Shown piece after piece: positions 35,871-46,102 of a stretch of 64,000 nucleotides of DNA. A program made the translations under genes and the position numbers. Under the pieces are notes generated by a model. It did no database searches, was not told where the DNA came from, and saw nothing but the letters and a program-made list of their open reading frames with translations. Each line of letters opens with the position of its first letter. The first letter of the stretch is position 1. This stretch comes from Neelides folsomi (lineage: Eukaryota > Arthropoda > Collembola > Neelipleona > Neelidae), in NCBI GenBank assembly GCA_034687125.1, contig JAQGBZ010000066.1, positions 1 through 64,000 on the forward strand. The letters run 5' to 3'.

Positions 35871-35940
35871 CAGGGTGGGCCATAAGTAACTTTCTTTTTT
35901 ATACAATTGTTTATCTAAAAAGAAAGATACTTATGACCCA
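35871..35940. repeat. Short hairpin (MITE-like), second copy
   Basis: A 70-base inverted repeat opening with CAGGGTGGGCCATAAGTAAC and closing with AGATACTTATGACCCA, flanked by TA at the left. It is the same family as 21172-21245, sharing the CAGGGTG..CATAAGT end. Confidence 0.6.
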
Positions 35941-36029
35941 CAAGATATATAGTATCTACCTATATCAGGTGACAAAAAAGTCTGCCATTTTTGAAATTTG
36001 GAATTAGTTTTATTCTATTAAATGTATAC

Positions 36030-36277
36030 TGGTGATATATGATCATAGACATCATAAGAAGGAAATCGGCTATTGTCAAGCCAATCGTTAGTGTACTATA
36101 AGTTGATTTCATTTTTGGTCGAATTAAAACAAAATAACTGATCATGTTTCCAATTAGGCCCAGAAAGGTGGCAATGAAAATAAGTAAGCCTTCGGGTAAA
36201 AAGTTTACATCAAGAATAAATTGATCAAATTCAACTTTATTTTCAGATTCTCTGGAGTTTGTTTCGCTTTGATCCAT
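36030..36277 (-). pseudogene. First exon of a rhodopsin-like (FMRFamide-receptor-like) GPCR, no further exons found
   Basis: The frame starts at ATG 36277 with an acidic N-terminus lacking a signal peptide, then TM1 (LLIFIATFLGLIGNMISYF) with the conserved GN, a short basic loop (LIRPKMKSTYS) and the start of TM2 (LTIGLTIADFLLMMSMII), which keeps the class-A L-x-x-x-D pattern. The loop 'RPKM' and TM1-TM2 spacing resemble FMRFamide-type peptide receptors. A donor (CACCA|GTATAC) closes the exon at 36030. Downstream, where the other helices should lie, there is only a hairpin repeat and a dead zinc-finger gene. It is therefore an orphan first exon, or the rest lies outside the window. Confidence 0.55.
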
Positions 36278-37062
36278 TGTTCATTGATAATATGTATAAC
36301 TTTAAGGGTAATAAAATATTTAAAATATTATTCAAATGATAATATACGTAAATACTTATGTATAGTATATGTAATATATGTACTACCTAAATAGTTATTA
36401 ACATATAACGATGCAGGATACTTTAAATTAAAATAAATTAAACAGTTTTAAATTAAAATAAATAAATCCATCTATGTAATTACAATTGACGTCAAAATCC
36501 TCATTATTGAGTTTCAGCCAATTAAATCAAAGATTTATATTAAACTTCCTCAATTATTTAATATATGTATATCCTATGTACTTATATATTTATATGCATA
36601 TGATTATTCCATTCATATTTATCAATTCCTTTCAATTGAATATAAAAAAGATAAATTCCTTCCTTATTTTTTATCAAATTTTCGATAAATATTGCAATAT
36701 TATTTGATTAAATATTACATAACATCATGATGAATTAATCTTGATTATGTGAATAATTTATTAATGTGGGCGAAGTTAGAACTTTAAGCCAATAGGTTGA
36801 TTCATTATGGCGGATGAATGATGGTGTCTTGTATTATTAGTTATAAATTACATATAATATAAATTATAAATATAAACTATATTTAAGAAAATTACTATTT
36901 TACTAAAATTACACTTACTTAAAATACATTTATGTTAATATTAACCATAAAAGTGTATATACGTTTTATTTAAAATCCGTAGTAATAATTATTTTTAAAT
37001 CTTTAATTCTATATTTAACACCACTTACACCACATTGGTTTATAAAACTTTGATTTTTTGAT
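36278..37062. other. AT-rich spacer
   Basis: About 785 bases of AT-rich sequence between the receptor exon and the Diedel-like gene. No open frame of coding character and no repeat with clear ends is seen. Confidence 0.4.
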
Positions 37063-37272
37063 TTAACCGGGTGCTCTGCAACCATAGTCACAGTTACAAC
37101 AAAAAGCATTACATTTTCCATTACCACAACATGGAGTTCCGAATGTCCCATCTTTGCATTTTCCGTTCATCAATGATGCGCTGCAACAAACAGCCTCAAC
37201 TTCGACGCCCATGAAATCAATAACGAGAAAGGCCATAATGAGACCCAGCATTAATGTTTTGGTCCTATTCAT
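37063..37272 (-). CDS. Diedel-like cysteine-rich secreted peptide, 69 aa
   Basis: The coding region is a single exon. Residues 1-27 are a signal peptide (TLMLGLIMAFLVIDFMGVEV, cleavage near VEA). The mature part of about 42 residues has ten cysteines with three CC pairs and ends with CCGNGKCNAFCCNCDYGC. That pattern strongly recalls the 'CGxGxCNxFxCNCDxGC' core of Diedel, a secreted insect immune and cell-death modulator also carried by some insect viruses. This protein is shorter, because Diedel has about 90 mature residues. A TATA box lies upstream and an acceptor (TTTTCAG) sits about 18 bases before the ATG, implying a 5'-UTR intron. Another disulphide-rich family (antimicrobial or venom-type) is the alternative. 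Family membership is inference from the cysteine pattern. Confidence 0.6.
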   Translation of the reverse strand: MNRTKTLMLGLIMAFLVIDFMGVEVEAVCCSASLMNGKCKDGTFGTPCCGNGKCNAFCCNCDYGCRAPG

Positions 37273-37539
37273 TTTGATTGGATTTCGGCTCTGAAAATTA
37301 GAATAAAAAGTTTTCCTAAATTTTTGATTAAAATGAATTTGAAAAAGTTTAGTTAAGCAATCATGTCAAGTTAGAATTGATAAAATATTTATTTCTTTAT
37401 GAAAATAAAATTATAGGAATAAATTGATAAATATCTGACGTGTCAAATTGAAAAATTTTTATTTTTATGAGAAATTATCAAAATCAAGATAAATTCAGAT
37501 ATTAAAAGTGAGTTGATTCAAATTCAAATACAACGATTC

Positions 37540-37547
37540 CTTATATA
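37540..37547 (-). promoter_or_regulatory. TATA box of the Diedel-like gene
   Basis: TATATAAG on the minus strand, preceded by GCG and about 270 bases upstream of the ATG. Together with the acceptor just before the ATG this suggests transcription starts near 37515 and a first intron lies in the 5' UTR. Strong TATA boxes are typical of inducible insect genes. Confidence 0.45.
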
Positions 37548-37942
37548 CGCGAGATTTCATTTATGATTGTCATTGTTATAATAACCTAAATATGCATTTG
37601 CGACTTTTTTATGTATTTGGTATTTATTTAAAGATTTAATATTAACATAGAATAAAATCAAAGCAAAGATTTAAACGATTACACCTTTTTCACCAACGCT
37701 CCATTATCACCTCGATTTCCATTGAATTAAAAATAATAAAGTTACGAGCGAGTACCAATATAGAATAGCAATAGGTATGTCCCACAATGTCTACAATACA
37801 ATTAAATGTTTGTATAGTAATTCAGACCATCCATAATCCGTGCTTCAATATCAACATGAAGGCATCTCAAATATCAACTATCGCTATGTTGAATGACTGC
37901 TTAATGTTGAACCATGTTGAACAGAATATATCCGGTATATTA

Positions 37943-37952
<10 letters not shown>

Positions 37953-37999
<47 letters not shown>
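37953..37999. repeat. (TA)n microsatellite
   Basis: About 47 bases of uninterrupted TA dinucleotides. The exact length is likely unreliable in assembly. Confidence 0.95.
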
Positions 38000-38001
<2 letters not shown>

Positions 38002-38125
38002 TAATTGTAGTGTAAAGTATTGTTAATGTGACATAAATTTATCAATGCGGATTTACCTGACATTATTTTCTACAATGTCAATTGCTGTTATTTAATCTGC
38101 TAACATTTATTGTTCTGAGTCTGAA

Positions 38126-38329
38126 TTGCCGTTGACTCAAGTTATAAAGAATACGAAATATGATGTTTTTGCTTATACAGTTTTTACGGGATCTTATTTT
38201 TATGCTGTCATTTGCAATGGAGGTAAAAAGATGTCCTTTGACGGATTAAAACCTAAAGTTTTATCTCACACAACAATCAGTCCTACTTCTTCTGTTGACT
38301 CTGTTTGGCTAATTAAATCAAATGTTTAA
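38126..38329 (+). other. Possible retrotransposon integrase C-terminal shard
   Basis: An open frame of about 67 codons ending at TAA contains VICNGGKKMSFDGLKPKVLS. This resembles the 'NGK-x-x-x-V-SIDRLKPA' strand pair at the C-terminus of Ty3/gypsy integrases. No LTR or other pol parts lie nearby, so it would be an isolated fragment. The match is short and the call is tentative. Confidence 0.25.
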
Positions 38330-38766
38330 ATACGAAACTATTAATAACTTGTATTCTCAATCAAATGTGATATATTAATTAAATTGTTTATGATAGATTT
38401 ATGATAGATTTATTTTTGCGTTTTTAACTTTTTGTATTTGCTTCATTTTGTTTAAATTATATTGGTTTTTACGAGTTAGTTTATTTAATATGATTTTTAA
38501 TTATTTTAAATATTAATTCTAGCTTAGATTATACAAAATTATAATTAATTTGTTAAACTGTAAATGTGTGACTTAATTTTATTTTGATGCTGATATTAAA
38601 TAAATATTAAAATAAACGATTAAACATAATGTAAAGTAATTAAATTTGATTCATTAATAATATGTATTAAGTATTTTTCTCCATAAAGAATTAATTAAAT
38701 ATAACATTTTTTATTTCCTTTTGTTTTGAATAAACACACGCGAATAATAATAATTCTGATTTTGAA

Positions 38767-39341
38767 GGAGATCGCTTTAAAGGGCAACTACTAAATAGTA
38801 CACAATACACACCTATTTAGTACACAACTACACATTTAAGTTAGTACACAAACATTTACATTAGAATCTCTATCTAACCTTCTATTTAGTACACAACTAC
38901 ACAATTAAGTTAGTACACAACTAAATACTACGCTTCTAATTAGTACACATCGAGGAATACACACCTAGTTAGTACACACTGAACATTAAATACAATTCAC
39001 CTACTAATTAGTACACACTACATACAATTGAGGAAAAGGCAAGTTATTGTAGTAACCAAATGACTCCATGGAGCCGAATGACTCCATACACCAAAATGAC
39101 TCCAACACCCAAATGACTCCATGTAAACCAAATGATTATAAGGACCCAAATGACTAATTAGAAGCTGTACTAATTAGAAGCTTAGTATTTAGCTGTGTAC
39201 TAAATAGAAGGTTAGATAGAGATTCTAATGTAAATGTTTGTGTACTGTGTACTTGTGTACTAACTTAAATGTGTAGTTGTGTACTAAATAGGTGTGTATT
39301 GTGTACTATTTAGTAGTTGCCGCTTTACAGCTACGATCTCC
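38767..39341. mobile_element. Foldback-type element with long, internally repetitive inverted arms
   Basis: Left arm (38767 to about 38945) begins GGAGATCG and right arm (about 39160 to 39341) ends CGATCTCC. They are inverted copies over about 180 bases, including TACTAAATAGTACACAATAC and TTACATTAGAATCTCTATCT. Each arm is itself built of repeated TTAGTACACAA words. The loop has five or so copies of an AAATGACTCCA unit. There is no coding capacity. The structure fits a foldback or large MITE-type DNA element. Confidence 0.75.
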
Positions 39342-39804
39342 ATATTTATTTTATAATTCTCATAAAGTGTTTTGGTGAAAGGTTATACTCATAATATTTA
39401 GACATTATAGACATGTAACATTTACTTGCCTCATATATAAAATGATAGGAGCATTTTAAAAAAATACAATGAGCCTGAAATCTGAAATGATAAATTGACG
39501 ATCCTGTAAGGTTAAAGTTCAATGAAAAGTCAATTAAATAACAGTGTGTAAAATATAAGAGCAACATTCGAATGCATTAAACCAATCTACACATTTATGC
39601 GTGTTTTATTTATGTATGAATTGTTATACAAAAATCTTAATTTCTTAATGTTAGTTGACTTATGAAGCAAAATATTTCTTTCCGCCGTTTTTTAGTACCT
39701 ACATCAGTAAATTAATACTTTTCAATTTTGTTAAAGGCAATTAACAATCAACAGGTAAGATCAGATTTCTTGATGAGTTGTTAAGATAACCCTCTGACCC
39801 TATT
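39342..39804. other. Spacer 3' of gustatory receptor 1
   Basis: About 460 bases, AT-rich, with no supported feature. Minus frames here lack coding character. Confidence 0.35.
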
Positions 39805-41937
39805 CTATGTATCCGCATACTTTTTTATATCCTCTGTCATCTTGAGTTGAAACATGAACATGTAACCAGTCATTGTCAAACCTAAAAGCTAAAAAATTAT
39901 TTGTTTAGTAAATCCTCCATGAAAATATATATTTTACCTTAACAATAATTGCTTTGTTCACATAAAACATCTTATTTCCCGTTAATGCCCATTTCATGTT
40001 CAACATTCCAATAGTAACGTTCCCGCTGCTCTCGTATTTAAAAGTTCGCTCATATTTTATTTCCCACTTATTTATTGTACATCTCAGAATGTTTTTACTT
40101 TCCAAAGTCTGTAAAACATATTGGTATGAAAAATAATTTGTGAAATAAAAATTCTTATATAAAAAATAAAAATTCTCAAAATGAAAAAAGTAATGTGAAA
40201 TTAAAATGTGTTGTACAAAGTAAAAATATAAACTTACAATTAGTGAAAAATAAAACATACCAGGAGGGGGCGACCAAGCTGTCCGACTTGGATTTTCAAT
40301 TTTTACAAAAACTAAAAACTTTTATCTAGCAAGTAATATACCAAAATGAAGCTAAATGGATGACAATTAAAATATAATATCACATATAAGAAAATTCGAC
40401 CCTGGTTCTTGACACGCTACCTAAAACGCGGGAACCACTTTTGAATTTCTGAACGAATTTTTCCAATGGATAATTCTTTCGCCATTTCTCCAAATCTTTT
40501 TTGAAACTTCCCAAATTTGAAAGAGACATTGAACAAGCTTTCTACTTCAACTTACTACATATATCGTTGCCCAATGTATCTAGATCACCCGATGCCAATG
40601 GCTATTCTTCTTGGGAAATGATATTTGGAACAATGTCTTTCTACTCGGTCTGGGCCACCATTGCTTAATGGAATCGGGCTAAATCATGTTCAAATGTACG
40701 CATTGAGTGTTTAAAAATGTCATTGTTAGGAACTATAGAGAAAACCTTCCACTTAAAAGTTCGAAAATCTTCCATTCTGATTTTCCCTCTATGTGTAATG
40801 CTAGAATAGTAGCCGCCATTTTGAATTTTAGTGCCAAATGTAATTGGTTTGGTTGAGCAGTGGGATTGGCTGGATCGTAGGGATGTTGCTCTGTGTCTTT
40901 TTCATAAAGGATTAATGAGCGAAAGGCAAGGAAAAGCATAAAATGAGCAAGTCGGACAGTTTAGCCACCCTTCCTAGTATTTTAGATAATCAAAATCGTT
41001 GTACCTGATTCCTGACTTCATCTCCAATATAAATCAAATTGAATAAAAAGAAAAATTGGGTAAACACGCTTATGACGGTTTTCAATTCAAATTTATCTCC
41101 AACGAATAAATGCAATAATGAATGAGCAATTTCAATTGTTAAAGCCATTATTTGAAATGGTAAAACTAAACAAAAAACATGATCCACTTCTTTTAATAGT
41201 TTTTTAAAATAAATGAAAAAATTCAAAATTCCTTCTTTTGAAATACTTTCCTTATCATTATTGTTGGAAGTAAACTTGTCTCCATATTTATTCAATAAAT
41301 AAACCAATTCGTAATTTAGCATTTTATAATAAATTAAAGTTTTGTAAAGCACAAAACTTTCTAATAATAAAAAAGATATCAGTTGAAGGTTGAGATAAAC
41401 GTCCAAAAGGTATATGAATAAAATTCCATATGAATAGTCAACCTGTAAAATTTTTAAATCGTACGCTTGGAAATTTTTATACATGGACAATATGTTTAAA
41501 GCAACGTGGAATGAATATACGGAGGAAAGGATTATCATTAAAATTATATTTAGCTTCATTTTTTTATTTAATGTTTTTTCATTTTTCAAATTGGTTGAGT
41601 CAATAATAGAGATGTATTTCAGAATGGTTATCAATCTATCACAAAATATTACTCCTAGCACTTGAAGTGAAACATTGGAAATGACTATTGTAACATTCAC
41701 GATTGTGTCGCTTATTAAACTAGAAAGGGATTTACTAATAATAAAAGCGGAAGTTAAAAAATTTATCATTATTAATTGTATGTAAATGAAGACAATCAGG
41801 GCGTAAAAAGTGCTCCAACTCATAATTTTAAATTTTAAATTTTGGATTTTGACAAAAGGGTTATAAACAGGGAAAGAACCAGAAATCCAGCTAAGAAAAA
41901 CAAAAACAAAAATGTACATTTTAATAAACTTTTCCAT
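39805..41937 (-). CDS. Gustatory receptor-like 7-TM protein 1, 395 aa
   Basis: Insect gustatory receptors are ligand-gated channels in the plasma membrane of taste neurons. Three exons: 41005-41937, 39938-40108 and 39805-39888, all phase 0. The long first exon encodes about six hydrophobic helices (for example VFVFLSWISGSFPVY, VFCLVLPFQIMALTI). The second (WALTGNKMFYVNKAIIVK) and third (LLGLTMTGYMFMFQ) form the conserved C-terminal region, with TGY where many family members have TY. No signal peptide, as expected for this inverted-topology family. It is a clear paralogue of receptor 2 (same exon phases and the start M-x-x-x-x-K-x-Y). The first intron contains a 0.7-kb transposable element, but the splice sites are intact. 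The ligand cannot be inferred. Confidence 0.85.
40261..40977. mobile_element. Non-autonomous DNA element in intron 1 of gustatory receptor 1
   Basis: Terminal inverted repeats of about 30 bases: CAGGAGGGGGCGACCAAGCT with GTCCGACTTG following at the left, and its imperfect inverse (CAAGTCGGACAGTTTAGCCA, then CCCTTCCTAG) at the right. The inside, about 650 bases, is GC-richer than the surrounding intron and has no long reading frame. A TA-type target duplication is possible but not certain. Confidence 0.65.
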
Positions 41938-42526
41938 ACTTCTAACTTTAAATTTAGAATGATCTCGTTAACAAAATCTAAATTAACAGTGCCTTAATAA
42001 TTGGTATTTTTATTAGTTCAATTATTCAGTAAATCCAATTATTATGCAAATTAACAATTTTTTGATTCAACTCATTATCAGTAAACGATTTACCTAATAC
42101 ATAGCAATTGTTTGTATTGAATTGACCCTCAATGTTTTTAATAATCTAAACAGTGGAGAAATGTTCAAATAATCTTAATGTCAATATTTGGCTTACTTTA
42201 AAGTTTAAACAAATAAAAATTCTCCATTTAATCATCAACACTTTAGGAAATAAAACGTTTCCTTTTCATCTCATTTTATTTAACAAATGATGTTTAATCT
42301 CTAGAATCTGTATTTGAGTTTGAGAAAATAATTAAGATACAACACTTAAATCGTTAGAAATAAAATTGAATTTTTTTGTTACAGTATAATTATTAATTTA
42401 TTAATTATGGAGTATTCCATACCTTAGTTTATACGTTCACATTTATTAACGTAATAAACATGTAAATGTAAAGACACTACTAGGTAATTAAATTATGCTT
42501 ATTTCATCTTAATATGCTAATGACAA
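41938..42526. other. Spacer between the two gustatory receptors
   Basis: About 590 bases of AT-rich sequence. It carries the promoter of receptor 1 and the 3' flank of receptor 2. Nothing else is seen. Confidence 0.4.
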
Positions 42527-43971
42527 TTACTTCAATCTATATTCACCTAATTTGAGTTGGGATATAAACATGTATCCTGTCATTGCCAAGCCGAAAAGCT
42601 GGAAAATGTTTAGAAATATTAATATTCACATTACATTGGATATAAAACTATTTTAATATTGTATGCCGTTTATAAAAACATAACGTCAGTATGATAAAAT
42701 CATGCGACGTACAATAAAACCATTACTTTTAATGTGTTGGCATTGGCATTGGCATTACTTACATAAGTACCATATTTGTATAATCTTAAACCAGCGAAAT
42801 TACCTTAACTATGATGAATTTATTTACTATGAAAATGTTGTTTCCGGTCAATTTCCATTTGAAATAGCTTAATTCAATTATTGCCGTTCCACACGTATTA
42901 TATTTAAAATTTGAGTCATTTAATATTTCTAACTTTAAAATCGTTTTCCTCATTTTGATTTTATTTTTGACTGCCTATAAATTAAAAATTAAGATTGTTT
43001 AATTCATAAAGGGTAAACATTGACAATGATTTTAAAGGTGAATCAACAGATCGAGTTACATGATATTCAATGATATGTCCCAAATAAATAAATCCAAATA
43101 AGAAACAACCACGAGAAATAACTTGCAAAATTATATTGATTATTTCAGTTGGGTCAATTTCAACCAACAACATCATTATCGAATAGGAGACTTCAATTGT
43201 TAATGAAAGGATTTGAACAGACAACGATGAGCAATAAACAATGTCAATTTCCTTTGTCAGATTTTTACAAGTTTTGAATAATTCTATGATGTTTTGTTCA
43301 ATTGACAATAGTTTCCCGTTTTGTTCGATTATCAAATTAATCAACACTCGATTATGATTGTCCAATAATATTAAGACGAAAAAACACACGAAATTTTGCA
43401 TTAGGTAAAATGATACAAGTTGAAGATTGAAATATGATTCTAAAAAACTCATCAAAATGATTCCAAAATTGTAATCTTTGATATGAAAAATCATTAATTT
43501 AGAATCTTTAAAATAATTATTAAATGTATAAATATTTATTGCAACTTGCAAAAAGTAAAATGAAGTGAAAATGGTCATTATGAGTAAATTGAATTTTATT
43601 TTGTAAGAAAATGATTTTTCAAAATTGTTGAGATCCACAATAGAAATATATTTCAATATTTTGATTATTCGATCACAATAATAAATCCCTATTAACTGAA
43701 GTGAACTGCCTGAAATGAGCCAAGAAAAGTTCATCAAGGCGTCAGAAATTAATTGAGAAAGCGAATTACTTTCAATGTATTTTGCTGTGATGAAGTCCAT
43801 CATGATCGAAAAAACATAAATGAATACAATGAACGAATAAATTGTGATCCAACTTAAGATTTTGAACTTTAAATGTTTAATTTTTTTAAACGGATTTGAT
43901 ATTGGAAAAACTCCACAAATCCAACTAATGAACACGATAATTGAAATGTATATTTTTACAATATTTCCCAT
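42527..43971 (-). CDS. Gustatory receptor-like 7-TM protein 2, 384 aa
   Basis: Three exons: 43060-43971, 42804-42974 and 42527-42598, all phase 0 and matching receptor 1. I chose the second ATG (MGNIVKIY) because it aligns with the start of the paralogue; starting at 43986 would add five residues. The first exon holds about six helices and the family-like loops around NFGIILMSFLESYFNLQLVS. Exon 2 has YFKWKLTGNNIFIVNKFIIV, and exon 3 has LFGLAMTGYMFISQ. The exon 1 donor is CAT|GTAACT, and the exon 2 acceptor is TTTATAG. Receptors 1 and 2 arose by tandem duplication, with a third, dead copy just upstream. The ligand is unknown. Confidence 0.85.
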
Positions 43972-44169
43972 TTTAACATATGGCATTGGACTCTAATTGT
44001 GTACATAGAAATATCGAATATAAATTAGAATTTTTGATAATAATAATCATAATTAGTTAATTTTTAATCCAAACTGAATCCTGTAGGTTCAAATTAGAAA
44101 TTCATCTTGAATTACATGAGAGTGAACATTGTGTAAATAAACACCGTTGATTGAAATTGATCAATTTAT

Positions 44170-44610
44170 GAATTCATTAATATTTCAATGTAGCGGGACT
44201 AACGATAAGAGGATTAAATTTGAACTTTGTTATCTTCATTTGTACTCTGCGTTTATTCTGAAATTTCAAATAAAATAAATGAGCCTTAAATTTAATCCAA
44301 TACCCAATCTAATCACATGCGTTAATACCCATGCGCTTATTTATGTTTAATATTGATTATGATAACATTATATCTACATTGCCATTGCCATTATCATTAC
44401 CCTCATTACTTAATTTGACCAAATAGAAGCAGAGCCAATAAATAATAAATTCTTGGTAAAAAGTCAAAGGAATGTTTTGTTTGCGAATTGAAATTGACCG
44501 AATATCCTTTCAAAAAAATGTTAATCCATAAAACGCAGCATCAAGTGTTAATGTAAGAATCTGAATTGATGACATGTACAAAAAACCGCATCAATACTAA
44601 TGAATGTAAT
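44170..44610 (-). pseudogene. Relic of a third gustatory receptor
   Basis: On the minus strand at about 44430-44600 the frame reads IDAVFCT, shifts, then SSIQILTLTLDAAFYGLTFF and stops. This aligns with receptor 2 'EIDIVYCSSLSVQILSLTIE'. Further on, at about 44190-44260, an acceptor (TTTCAG) is followed by NKRRVQMKITKFKFN, equivalent to the start of exon 2 in the intact genes ('KNKIKMRKTILKLEI'). Stops and frameshifts make it non-functional. The rest of the gene is eroded beyond recognition. Confidence 0.55.
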
Positions 44611-46102
44611 TAGTATATGTACAATGTCAATAAAATGTACAAAATTTCATTCATTTTAACGAAAATTTATTTACAAATTAAAATAATTATTAATAACATA
44701 AGAACAGATTACATTAGCCTCAGTAACTCTTTTAAATTATGACTTATTATTGTTATTATGACTTATTATGCCTACTATAATTATATTATGACTTTTTTAA
44801 TTTAGTTTCTTTTAACTACTTTAATATTCACTATAATTCAATTAACGTAAAGCGCAATTAAGACCGAACTATTACGAACCAAGCAAAGTAACATACATAA
44901 ATATATAATATTGTAAATATTCATCAATTGCAGCATATTAAGTATTAGTTTAAATATTTAGGTACATATGTTATAAAAGCCTCATCGAATCATCATTGCT
45001 TCATGAATTCATAATAAAAACGTACAAATATTTAATTTATATACTACGTAAATACACAATTAATTTAATTAATTTTCTTTTTAGCAATAGACTATTAATT
45101 TTAAATACAAATTTTAAAAGTTCAGTATTTGCTACCTGTAATTGTTTTTTTTAATTTGATAATATTGTTCAATGTTTCGTTGTTGGTAAGTTAGATAGCC
45201 CTGCTTCATCTTTTTACTTATTTAATTAGACTTATCTAATTTAAGTGTACTACAACTTATACTAACACTATATGCAATCAAAAATCACAATTCTATATTA
45301 GGTATTAAAACCCAATTATATACTTACTTATAACTTATATATAAGGGCCTAAGGTCTAGGCGTTTTTTTTAATCAATCCTAACTTTAAGATGGTTAATGA
45401 TGAAAAACTCTCCAGATCTGACTCCCCTTTATTTCTTCATCTCGGGTCATGCCATAAAACCAGTCTAATCTGGTTGAATTGAAAGAGGCTATTAGCCAAA
45501 AGCATTCACGGAAACCCCGGTTGCTATGTGCAAAAGAGGATGCGATACAACCCAATGTTGGTTGTAGAGATTTATTGAAGTAAATAGGGCTCAATTGACG
45601 AGTTTAAGATTTTACTTATATTATGCCGTATATAAGGTATGTACCTACTAATTTTAGTGAAATTCGGTTACTAAATAAAAAAGTATCACCAATTAAAAAT
45701 ACTCCTCGACCTCTGGCCCACCTTGTATATGAATATATAGGTATATAAAGATGGATTAGTTAATGGAAAAAGACCCTATCACAGAAAATTATTATTAATT
45801 CCAGCGTTAGCAACGGTTTATTTAATTTAATTTTCCAAACTTTATGCAATGTTATAAGAATAGTTTATTAACAATAATAAAATAAATTTTGAGGAATCAA
45901 GCCAGATAGTTTTTTATCCTCAAAATATTTTTGGGTAATACCTATACGAGTATTGCAAGTATAGATCGTATATTTGTACTTTCGTATAGATCGTATATTT
46001 AGTATTAATTATTGATATACGGTGTAAATAAATAAAATTTATATTACATAAATATAGCATTTATTTTAAAAATATATAATATTTATGTGTTCACAATACT
46101 AT
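44611..46102. other. AT-rich spacer with an unexplained open frame (45394-45594, minus)
   Basis: About 1.5 kb without a supported gene. The frame at 45394-45594 (minus) has mixed composition (ASSFAHSNRGFRECFWLIAS, FYGMTRDEEIKGSQIWRVF) and lies in a GC-richer patch. Just beyond it, 45700-45727 ends in CTCTGGCCCACCTTGTA, which resembles the end of a TA-inserting DNA element. Together they may be one decayed transposon. From 45940 to 46010 the words GTATAGATCGTATATTT are repeated. Confidence 0.25.

Noticed and set aside
37787-38026. Plus frame ending in a run of isoleucine/tyrosine
   Set aside because: The tail is translated (TA)n microsatellite; the start lacks coding features.
40733-40939. 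Minus frame within the element in the receptor 1 intron
   Set aside because: It lies wholly inside a small inverted-repeat element and resembles no transposase.
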